Shown here: piece by piece, positions 45,555-59,647 of the stretch
Layout: every line of letters starts with the position of its first letter
Numbering within the stretch: position 1 is the stretch's first letter
Source: an uncultured Prevotellaceae bacterium
GTDB taxonomy: Bacteria; Bacteroidota; Bacteroidia; Bacteroidales; Muribaculaceae
Assembly (NCBI GenBank): GCA_900316835.1
Contig: ONEL01000003.1
Coordinates: 1-64,000 of the forward strand
Length of the DNA stretch: 64,000 nt
Reading direction: 5' to 3'
Position numbers and translations under genes: made by a program
The notes under the pieces: generated by a model
What the model saw: only the letters and a program-made list of their open reading frames with translations
Told to the model about the DNA's origin: nothing
Databases searched by the model: none

Positions 45555-47705
45555 ATGATAATCTCTCACATAAGGAAAAATGATTGGAAACTTCAATCAA
45601 ATGAAGACCACAGCAAGAATGTAGCACTACTTGCAGAAAAGTTCGCTTCTAAATTTGGATTTGGTCAAATCGGGAAGATTTTGGGAATGCTACATGACAA
45701 AGGCAAAGAACAAGTGGCTTTTCAAAATCACATTAAAAGTTCATCAGGTTATGACAATAACATCAAAGACGAGCATGTTCATCATGCATACGTGGGAGCA
45801 TTGTTATGCAAGAAGCATTATCCACAACTATGTGATATTATAGGTCCTGAAATTTTTGGACATCATTCGGGATTGCATGATTATAATGACTATGAAGATA
45901 TTTTTTCAAAGGAAATTCCCAGTGACGTTGACACATCACCTATTGATGTTAACCTAGAAATGCCTCAAGGAATGGAAAAAATAAAAGAGTTAGATTGCAA
46001 TCACCTTGTGAGAGTGTTATTTTCATGCCTTGTGGATGCCGACTATCTAGATACCGAAGCATTCATGAACGAGCACAACTCGTCACAACGAGGGAAAGCC
46101 GACAAGTTAGAAATGCTTAAACCGATGCTTGATAGGTATCTTGAAGAACTTAAAATTAATGCAAAAGACACACCGGTAAACAAAGTCAGGAATCAAGTTC
46201 AGCATCGCTGTTTTGAGACATCAAGTTGGAATACAGGATTTTATAGTTTAACAGTCCCTACAGGTGGTGGCAAGACCCTATCTTCTCTTGTTTGGGCGAT
46301 AAATCATGCAATTAAGTATAATAAAGAGAGAATAATAATTGCTATTCCCTATACAAGCATTATTACCCAGACAGCCGCAATTTTGCGTACAATATTTGGT
46401 GACAAAAACGTATTGGAGCATCATTCTAATGTAGATTTTGACAACGTAAAAGATAACGAACTCTCGGAACAATTGCGCTTAGCTACCGAAAATTGGGATT
46501 ATCCAATAATAGTGACCACCAATGTTCAACTTTTTGAATCAATGTTTTCCAATCGACCTAAGGCTTGCAGGAAATTGCACAACATTGTTAATAGTGTTCT
46601 TATATTGGATGAGGTCCAATCTCTGCCATTAGAATTCTTGCAGCCAATAATTGACGGACTAAAGAGTTATAACCGACTTTTCTCTACAACAGTATTGTTC
46701 ACAACAGCCAGTCTTCCTGCACTTAAAGACGACCCTATCGTGAATAAGTTTAAATTAAAAGGCATAGAGAACTTAACTGAAATCATTCCACACGATTACG
46801 AACTTCACAAGAAGTTGAGAAGAGTTGAATTACACTTTGACAACAACAAATCGACTCACGAAGAAATTGCTCTCCGACTGGAGCAAGAAAAACGAGTGCT
46901 GTGCATTGTAAACACAAGAAAGCACGCTCAGGCGATTTATGAGAAATTGACTCATGATGAAATGACATTCCACTTGTCAAGAATGATGTGCTCAGCGCAT
47001 ATCAAAAAAACTATTGATGACATCAAGCAAGCGCTTAAGAATCCTGAAAATAAAAAAATCATTGTGGTTGCTACACAGCTCATTGAAGCTGGAGTAGATA
47101 TAGATTTCCCTGTAGTTTATAGGCAAGATGCCGGACTTGACTCTATTCTTCAAGCAGCAGGACGATGCAATCGTGAAGGTAAACTAAGCCTTGGTCACAC
47201 CCATGTGTTCTCTCTTGGCCCAAATCCACCTGGTTTTATCTCAAATGCTAGCAATGCTCTTAAGGACATGGTTGATGTCAAGGATTGGTTTGCTCCAGAA
47301 TCTATGATAAATTACTTTTATCAATTGTTCTCAAGAACTCCATCCTTTGATAAAAACTATATCGGCAAAAACTATTTAAATGATCCTAGTTGCATTTGTT
47401 TCCAACAGGCTGCAAAAGCTTTTAGATTGATTGATGATCATGGAATCAATATTATTGTCAATTATGGAAACAGTACCCGGTTTGTAAATGAATTTATCGC
47501 GAACGGCATTAGCTATTATATTATGAAGAAGCTAGGGCAATACACCGTTTCGGTTCATGAGAAAGATTTTAATGCACTTAAACAAGCGGGGTTCATCACC
47601 GAAATCGCCGAAGGGATATATTATCTTCCTGACGCAAAACAATATGACGAGAAAGTAGGGTTAACACTCAACAATCATTGGCTAGACGAATTATTAATCA
47701 AATAA
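45555..47705 (+). CDS. cas3: Cas3, HD nuclease-helicase of type I-C CRISPR
   Basis: 716 residues. N-terminal HD nuclease: His in EDHSKN (about 19) and the HD pair in MLHDKGKEQ (about 47), further His near 77 and 101. SF2 helicase: Walker A PTGGGKTLSS (about 235), DEVQ box (about 350), TTASLPA motif III and the late QAAGRCNREG motif VI. It is recruited by Cascade to degrade target DNA from the nicked strand. All catalytic motifs are present, so it looks functional. First gene of the operon. Confidence 0.96.
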   Translation: MIISHIRKNDWKLQSNEDHSKNVALLAEKFASKFGFGQIGKILGMLHDKGKEQVAFQNHIKSSSGYDNNIKDEHVHHAYVGALLCKKHYPQLCDIIGPEIFGHHSGLHDYNDYEDIFSKEIPSDVDTSPIDVNLEMPQGMEKIKELDCNHLVRVLFSCLVDADYLDTEAFMNEHNSSQRGKADKLEMLKPMLDRYLEELKINAKDTPVNKVRNQVQHRCFETSSWNTGFYSLTVPTGGGKTLSSLVWAINHAIKYNKERIIIAIPYTSIITQTAAILRTIFGDKNVLEHHSNVDFDNVKDNELSEQLRLATENWDYPIIVTTNVQLFESMFSNRPKACRKLHNIVNSVLILDEVQSLPLEFLQPIIDGLKSYNRLFSTTVLFTTASLPALKDDPIVNKFKLKGIENLTEIIPHDYELHKKLRRVELHFDNNKSTHEEIALRLEQEKRVLCIVNTRKHAQAIYEKLTHDEMTFHLSRMMCSAHIKKTIDDIKQALKNPENKKIIVVATQLIEAGVDIDFPVVYRQDAGLDSILQAAGRCNREGKLSLGHTHVFSLGPNPPGFISNASNALKDMVDVKDWFAPESMINYFYQLFSRTPSFDKNYIGKNYLNDPSCICFQQAAKAFRLIDDHGINIIVNYGNSTRFVNEFIANGISYYIMKKLGQYTVSVHEKDFNALKQAGFITEIAEGIYYLPDAKQYDEKVGLTLNNHWLDELLIK

Positions 47706-47718
47706 CAACAATATATTT

Positions 47719-48393
47719 ATGACTTATTTTGACAAAGAATATTGCATTGAAGTGTGGGGCGACATGGCTTGCTTCACACGACCAGAGCTAAAAGTCGAAA
47801 GAGTAAGCTATGATGTGATTACTCCATCGGCTGCCAGAGCGATATTTGATGCAATCTTTTGGAAACCAGCCATTAGGTGGCAGGTGACAAAGATTGAGGT
47901 TCTTAGTCCCATCAAGTGGACTTCCATAAGGAGAAATGAAGTAGGGGCAGTTGGCTCATTACAAAAGAATCAGATTTTTATTGAAGACTCACGTCAGCAA
48001 AAGAATGCCTTACTGCTTAAGGATGTTCATTACCGTCTTTATGCGACACTTGTCTTTATACCACCTAAAGAGCGTAAAGGTGAATCACGCACGGCAGGAG
48101 CCGATGAAAATCCAGGTAAGTATCAAGCCATGTTTGAGCGTCGCGCCAGCAAAGGTCAATGCTTCAATCAGCCATATCTTGGAACTCGTGAATTCTCAGC
48201 ATCATTCAAACTCATTCAAAACGATGCAGAGAAAATAATACAGCCAATAAACGAAGATAGAGATTTAGGTATAATGCTTTATGACATGGACTTCACCAAC
48301 CCTAATAACATTCAAGCTATGTACTATCGTGCCAGCATGAAGAAAGGTGAAATTATTGTTCCACCATTAAATAGTAAGGAGGTGCTAAGATGA
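47719..48393 (+). CDS. cas5c: Cas5c (Cas5d), crRNA-processing subunit
   Basis: 224 residues. The N-terminus EVWGDMACFTRPELKVERVSY (in part) and SYDVITPSAARAIFDAIFWKP is the signature of type I-C Cas5. In this subtype Cas5 replaces Cas6 and cuts the repeat RNA. The repeat in the downstream array has exactly the geometry this enzyme needs: a 7-bp stem and an 11-nt handle. It is 13 bases after cas3 and overlaps cas8c by 4 bases (ATGA). Confidence 0.95.
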   Translation: MTYFDKEYCIEVWGDMACFTRPELKVERVSYDVITPSAARAIFDAIFWKPAIRWQVTKIEVLSPIKWTSIRRNEVGAVGSLQKNQIFIEDSRQQKNALLLKDVHYRLYATLVFIPPKERKGESRTAGADENPGKYQAMFERRASKGQCFNQPYLGTREFSASFKLIQNDAEKIIQPINEDRDLGIMLYDMDFTNPNNIQAMYYRASMKKGEIIVPPLNSKEVLR

Positions 48394-50180
48394 TACTGAA
48401 AGCATTATATGATTATTATCACCGCCATGGGGAATTACCACCTTTAGGATATACAATCAAGAAAATAAGATACATTATTGTCATTGATTATGATGGCACA
48501 TTTCTTAGAGTGGAAGACCGCGGTCATGACGCATCTTTTATGGTGATTAAAGGTGCGAACAATGTTACTAGTGGAGCGTATGCAAATGTTTTATGGGGAA
48601 AATCAAAATATATCGTAAACCTTGACCCAAAAGCAAAAAAAATATCTAAAGAGTACAGCAAATGGTTTGATTGCAATTATGCGCAAATATCAGACTTAGC
48701 AGAATTATATCCAGACAACAAAGAGTTCAAAGCTGTAAAAAGTTTTTATGAAAAGCAGGAATTCAGGAAATTAGAAAATGATGAGCTTTGGAATGATATT
48801 TCTCAAAATGATAATTCATTGATGTCGTTTCACATTCAAGGAAATTATGGCATAGTTGCTGAACAATCCCCCGATTTAAATGATTATTGTAGACGATTTT
48901 TTTTGAATGATATTGACGTTTCAAAAGATGTAGAGGAAGTCTGCTTAATTACTGGGAATAAATCAAACCCAGTTCTATCAGTTACAATGACACCTATTTT
49001 CAACGCTGGAAATGGAAAATTGGTATCTTTCCAGAAAGATATGGGCTTTGATTCTTATGGCAAACAACAAGGGCTCAATGCAACGATATCTAAAGAAGCT
49101 GAATTCTATTGCTTTACAGCTCTGCAGCACTTGTTAAGGAACGATTCTAGGAACAAATTTTTATTAAGGGATAGAACTTTTGTTTTTTGGTCATCCTCAA
49201 ATAATGATTGGGCAGAAAAGGTTGAATCCTTATTTCTTCGAATTATTGGTTTAGGTAATAAAGACAACCCAGATAGACATGTTGATATAATTTACAAATC
49301 ATTTCAATCAATTTTTTCTGGCAAAAAGATTCCCAATAGTAATGACAAATTTTATGTTCTTGGATTAGCTCCATTTAATAAAGCTAGAATTGGAGTGATT
49401 TATTGGAGAGAAATAGATGTTAAGGGCTTTGCTGAAAACATTCAGAAGCACTTTGATGACATGGAAATTTGTAATAATAATCAATATCTTGGATTAATTG
49501 ATATAATTGACGCCGTATCCGTAAAGTCGAATAAAGACAAGAAGGGAAAAATATCCCCAAATATCCCTGAGGCTGTCATTAAGAGTATAATAGAAGGCAC
49601 ACCTTATCCATATAGCCTATTTAGTGCTTGCATGAGGCGAATAAAAGCAGATAATTTTTCAGACGACCAAGAGGTAAAATCAAAAAAAGAAAAAAGCAAA
49701 TTTTTTAAAATCCGAATTGCAATATTGAAAGGCTATTTAAACAGATTAAGAAACAATAACAAAAAAAAATTAAAGAAAATGTTAGACAAAACAAATGACA
49801 ACATTGGTTACCTATGTGGACGTCTTTTTGCCACACTAGTAAAGATTCAGGAAGATGCTAAGAAGATTAAAACTGGTTCTGGTCATGTCAGTACAATCCG
49901 CAGACGATTCATGAGTTCTGCATCAACTACACCTGCAGTAATATTTTCAAGTTTATTAAACGTGTCAATTCATCATGAAGAAGATTTGCCGATCGAGAAA
50001 AGAGTTTTCTTTGATAAACTCAAAAGCGAAATTATAGAAAAAATCTCGGCAGCAGGATTTCCTGCTCACCTTGACATCAATGACCAAGCCCGCTTCTTCA
50101 TTGGCTATTATCATCAGCGCCAAGATTTCTTCACAAGGAAGCTAGAAAAAGAGAATAACGAAACTATTATTAACAACTAA
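48390..50180 (+). CDS. cas8c: Cas8c (Csd1), large Cascade subunit
   Basis: 596 residues. Start ILKALYDYYHRHGELPPLGY, later CLITGNKSNPVLSVTMT and the Tyr/Gly-rich YCFTALQHLLRND block, agree with Csd1. It recognises the PAM and recruits Cas3. The central region (about 430-470) is strongly Lys/Asn-rich, with A/T-rich codons unlike the genome around the locus. The C-terminal part also yields Cas11c in characterised I-C systems from an internal start; a possible internal Met is in KKMLDKTNDNIG (near 464), an untested inference. Confidence 0.93.
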   Translation: MILKALYDYYHRHGELPPLGYTIKKIRYIIVIDYDGTFLRVEDRGHDASFMVIKGANNVTSGAYANVLWGKSKYIVNLDPKAKKISKEYSKWFDCNYAQISDLAELYPDNKEFKAVKSFYEKQEFRKLENDELWNDISQNDNSLMSFHIQGNYGIVAEQSPDLNDYCRRFFLNDIDVSKDVEEVCLITGNKSNPVLSVTMTPIFNAGNGKLVSFQKDMGFDSYGKQQGLNATISKEAEFYCFTALQHLLRNDSRNKFLLRDRTFVFWSSSNNDWAEKVESLFLRIIGLGNKDNPDRHVDIIYKSFQSIFSGKKIPNSNDKFYVLGLAPFNKARIGVIYWREIDVKGFAENIQKHFDDMEICNNNQYLGLIDIIDAVSVKSNKDKKGKISPNIPEAVIKSIIEGTPYPYSLFSACMRRIKADNFSDDQEVKSKKEKSKFFKIRIAILKGYLNRLRNNNKKKLKKMLDKTNDNIGYLCGRLFATLVKIQEDAKKIKTGSGHVSTIRRRFMSSASTTPAVIFSSLLNVSIHHEEDLPIEKRVFFDKLKSEIIEKISAAGFPAHLDINDQARFFIGYYHQRQDFFTRKLEKENNETIINN

Positions 50181-50192
50181 AATAAAACAATT

Positions 50193-51035
50193 ATGGCAGA
50201 GTTAAAAAACCGCTATGACTTTGTGTACATCTTTGATGTGCAGGACGGAAACCCCAATGGAGATCCTGATGCAGGCAATTTGCCTCGAATTGATGCCGAA
50301 ACAGGCATGGGACTTGTGACTGACGTTTGCTTAAAACGTAAAGTTCGCAACTATGTGCAGATTGCAAAAAACTGCACGACAGGTTATGACATATTCATTA
50401 AAGAAAAAGCAGTGCTTGATTCATTAGTGAATAATATTTATGATTATTCAGAAGTTAAAAATGCACCTAAAGAAGAACAAAGGATAATTGCAAGAAAACT
50501 ATTATGTCAAAACTTTTTTGACATACGTTCATTTGGCGCAGTGATAGCCACAACAAAAAAAACAGATCAAGTTCGAGGTCCTATTCAGATGACATTTTCA
50601 CGTTCTGTAGAACCTATAGTTGCGAATGAACATTCCATTACAAGAATGGCTGTAACCAAGGAAGAATTAGAACAAGAGCGTACTATAGGGCGCAAAGCCA
50701 CGATTCCCTATGGTCTCTACATTTGCCATGGATTCGTGTCGGCCAACCTTGCAAAGCAAACAGGTTTCAGCGAGGATGACTTGAAACTCTTCTGGGACGC
50801 ACTTATCAATATGTTTGATATTGACCGCTCAGCCGCACGAGGATTGATGAGCGCACAAAAACTCATTGTATTCAAGCATGATTCGGAACTTGGCAACGCT
50901 CCAGCTCACAAATTGTTTGACTTGGTGAAGGTTGAGAAAAAGAGCCAGAATGTTGCTCGCTCGTTCAGTGACTACTCTGTGACCATTAATAATGACAATC
51001 TTCCAAATGGTGTTACCATTGAAGAGTTGATTTGA
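50193..51035 (+). CDS. cas7c: Cas7c (Csd2), Cascade backbone
   Basis: 280 residues. The RAMP-type start [21 protein letters not shown] and the [38 protein letters not shown] and [10 protein letters not shown] blocks are diagnostic of Csd2. It coats the crRNA spacer. Its stop codon overlaps the cas4 start (TGATG). Confidence 0.97.
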   Translation: MAELKNRYDFVYIFDVQDGNPNGDPDAGNLPRIDAETGMGLVTDVCLKRKVRNYVQIAKNCTTGYDIFIKEKAVLDSLVNNIYDYSEVKNAPKEEQRIIARKLLCQNFFDIRSFGAVIATTKKTDQVRGPIQMTFSRSVEPIVANEHSITRMAVTKEELEQERTIGRKATIPYGLYICHGFVSANLAKQTGFSEDDLKLFWDALINMFDIDRSAARGLMSAQKLIVFKHDSELGNAPAHKLFDLVKVEKKSQNVARSFSDYSVTINNDNLPNGVTIEELI

Positions 51036-51718
51036 TGACTGTTTACAGCGAAGACGAAATGCTCATGTTGTCGGGGATTCAACATTTTATGTTTTGTCCC
51101 CGGCAGTGGGCATTAATCCATATTGAACAGCAATGGCAAGAAAATCGCCTAACAATGGAAGGCAATATTTTACACGAAATTGTAAATGACCCTACTTATA
51201 GACAGAAAAATGGCGACACCATAACTTTACGTTCAATGCATATTGCATCAAAAGAGCTCGGTTTGTATGGAATAACAGATGCTATTGAACTTCACACAAC
51301 CAATGATGCCAGAAATTCAATCAAGCATGATTGTTATCCGGGGCTATGGAAGCCCTACCCCATAGAATACAAAAGAGGCAAGCCCAAAGTTGATGAAAGA
51401 GACATGGTTCAACTTGCAGCCCAAGTGATGTGCCTTGAAGAAATGTACCGTATAAACATCGAAGAAGGCGCACTATTTTATTTTGAAACACGGCAGAGGG
51501 TTCCCGTGAAGATTGAAGACAACCTAAGAGAACTTACTAAGAAATGCTCAAAACAGATGCATGACTTTATGAGCAAAGGCTTTACTCCACCAGCATATAA
51601 GACAAAAGCATGCAACAACTGTTCGCTGAGACAAATATGCAATCCTGACATGTTTGACAGACAAACAGCAAATCAATATCTAAAATCCAACCTATATACA
51701 CATGAGGCAATTACTTAA
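51035..51718 (+). CDS. cas4: Cas4, adaptation nuclease
   Basis: About 227 residues from the ATG at 51035 (a TTG one codon earlier is unlikely). A Fe-S cluster Cys lies in MFCPRQWAL (about 22) and three in CNNCSLRQIC near the C-terminus. The RecB-type nuclease residues include the E-x-K of PIEYKRGKPK. It trims prespacers and sets PAM choice with Cas1-Cas2. Overlaps cas1 by 17 bases. Confidence 0.94.
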   Translation: MTVYSEDEMLMLSGIQHFMFCPRQWALIHIEQQWQENRLTMEGNILHEIVNDPTYRQKNGDTITLRSMHIASKELGLYGITDAIELHTTNDARNSIKHDCYPGLWKPYPIEYKRGKPKVDERDMVQLAAQVMCLEEMYRINIEEGALFYFETRQRVPVKIEDNLRELTKKCSKQMHDFMSKGFTPPAYKTKACNNCSLRQICNPDMFDRQTANQYLKSNLYTHEAIT

Positions 51719-52721
51719 TACTTTATATGTTACCACCCCCGACTCTTATTTGAGCAAAGATGGGTTGAATGTTGTGGTTTCTCGTGATGGAAAAGAACTT
51801 CTCCGAATTCCAATACATAATATTGAGAGCATCATCACATTTGGTTATATAGGAGCAAGCCCAGGATTGATGAAACTCTGTAGCGACAATGGTGTGTCTC
51901 TTACTTTTTTATCTCCTCAAGGCAGATTCATTGGGCACCTTAACGGTGCTACACGAGGCAACGTGTTGTTAAGGAAAAAGCAATATGAAATTTTTGACAA
52001 TGATGAAATTTGTCTTAATTTGGGTAAAATCATTATCTCGGCAAAAATTCAAAACTCCCGCAGCATCTTGCGTCGTCACATAAGGGACTATGGAAATAAT
52101 GACGCACTAATTTTTTGCTCCAAAAGATTGGAACACATGAAACATAAAGCCCTGAGTACTACATGTCTTGAAGACTTGAGAGGAATAGAAGGGAAAGCAG
52201 CAAACATCTATTTTAGTGTTTTCAATGAGCTTATCCTAACCCAGAAAGATGTATTTAATTTTACAGAGAGGAATCGCCGTCCACCACGCGATGAAATTAA
52301 TGCAATGCTATCGTTTGTATACACTCTAATCACCAATGAGATGGTATCAGCTTTGGAGACAGTAGGTTTAGATCCATACTTGGGTTTTATGCATGCAATT
52401 AGACCTGGGAGGCCATCACTAGCACTTGATTTGATTGAAGAATTTAGAGGGTATTTGGGAGATAGATTAGTCTTGTCGCTAATTAATAGACGTCAAGTTA
52501 AAAGAAATGATTTCATTAAGCAAGGAGATACTGTTATAATGACCGATGACTGTAAAAAAACTATTATTTCAGCATGGCAAAAGCGTAAAAAAGATATTAC
52601 AGAACATCCCTATTTAAAAGAGAAGATTCCTGTGGGGCTCCTGCCATATTCTCAAGCAATGCTATTAGCACGATATATCAGACAAGACTTAAATAATTAT
52701 CCCGTTTTTTTAATCCTTTAA
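51702..52721 (+). CDS. cas1: Cas1, spacer integrase
   Basis: 339 residues. N-terminal beta domain (LNTLYVTTPDSYLSKDGLNV in part), C-terminal helical domain with the metal Glu in RGIEGKAAN (about 163), His in MHAIRPGRPSLALD (about 229) and the acidic pair in DLIEEFRG (about 243). All catalytic residues are there. It forms the integration complex with Cas2. Confidence 0.97.
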   Translation: MRQLLNTLYVTTPDSYLSKDGLNVVVSRDGKELLRIPIHNIESIITFGYIGASPGLMKLCSDNGVSLTFLSPQGRFIGHLNGATRGNVLLRKKQYEIFDNDEICLNLGKIIISAKIQNSRSILRRHIRDYGNNDALIFCSKRLEHMKHKALSTTCLEDLRGIEGKAANIYFSVFNELILTQKDVFNFTERNRRPPRDEINAMLSFVYTLITNEMVSALETVGLDPYLGFMHAIRPGRPSLALDLIEEFRGYLGDRLVLSLINRRQVKRNDFIKQGDTVIMTDDCKKTIISAWQKRKKDITEHPYLKEKIPVGLLPYSQAMLLARYIRQDLNNYPVFLIL

Positions 52722-52726
52722 GCACT

Positions 52727-53017
52727 ATGATGATTTTAGTAACTTATGATGTAGACACAACCGATAAAAAAGGAGCAAAACGGTTACGGCAAGTTGCAAA
52801 AAGTTGTGTCAATCATGGTAAACGTGTTCAGAATTCGGTTTTTGAATGTGTTTTAAATGAAGCGCAGTTCACATCTCTCATCCATGAATTGAACCTAATT
52901 ATTGATAAAAACAAAGATAGTCTTAGGTTCTATAATCTAGGGAAAAACTGGAATAGAAAAGTCACGACACTTGGAGTTGACACATCTATAGATTTGACCA
53001 ACGAACTAATTGTGTGA
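52727..53017 (+). CDS. cas2: Cas2
   Basis: 96 residues, ferredoxin-like fold, starting MILVTYDVDTTDKKGAKRLRQV (in part) with the conserved Asp; FECVLNEAQF follows. A second Met is directly after the first. It bridges the Cas1 dimers. Last gene of the operon, 5 bases after cas1, followed by the CRISPR leader. Confidence 0.97.
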   Translation: MMILVTYDVDTTDKKGAKRLRQVAKSCVNHGKRVQNSVFECVLNEAQFTSLIHELNLIIDKNKDSLRFYNLGKNWNRKVTTLGVDTSIDLTNELIV

Positions 53018-53172
53018 TGCGAATATGATGCATTGCATAAAATATTGGTATATTCGCAGGCTTTTATTTATTGGCTAATTCAATACATTTCTATTTTTCT
53101 AATATATATAGTTTATATGTTCGCAAAAATGTGTACTTTTGCAACAGAAAATCAACTTTTTAAAAAGGAAGA
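53018..53172 (+). promoter_or_regulatory. CRISPR leader with promoter-like box
   Basis: 155 A/T-rich bases between cas2 and the first repeat, without a gene. TACTTTTG at 53134-53141 matches the -7 consensus, so transcription would begin about 25 bases before the first repeat. TTTA at 53112-53115 is a weak -33. The leader end is GGAAGA just before the first repeat. Confidence 0.75.
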
Positions 53173-59481
<6,309 letters not shown>

Positions 59482-59554
59482 GAGTTCGATGCCTCGTTTT
59501 TCGCATTCACATATACTTGCGAATCTGATTAATGCGTTGAATTCATCTTTATTG

Positions 59555-59602
59555 CCCCAACTGTAATAACGATAAGAGTCTTACAGAGGGGCATATTTTT
59601 TT
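59555..59602 (+). terminator. terminator-like hairpin of the CRISPR transcript
   Basis: CCCC-AA-CTGTAA (59555-59566) pairs with TTACAG-A-GGGG (59581-59591) around a 14-nt loop, then CATATTTTTTT. It is 74 bases past the last repeat and on the array strand. Confidence 0.7.
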
Positions 59603-59603
59603 G

Positions 59604-59619
59604 ATGGATATATATCCAT
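59604..59619. repeat. 16-bp perfect palindrome
   Basis: ATGGATATATATCCAT reads the same on both strands. It lies between the array terminator and the convergent DUF5686 gene. It could be a protein-binding site or an incidental A/T palindrome. Confidence 0.5.
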
Positions 59620-59647
59620 GATAAAAAGATGTTCGCTCATTTTTCCA

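Noticed and set aside
59482..59580. Minus-strand open frame after the last repeat with a protein-like translation (SYRYYSWGNKDEF and onward)
   Set aside because: Only 33 codons, flanked by an in-frame stop and by the CRISPR repeat, and overlapping the terminator hairpin. Possible gene remnant, but too little to call.
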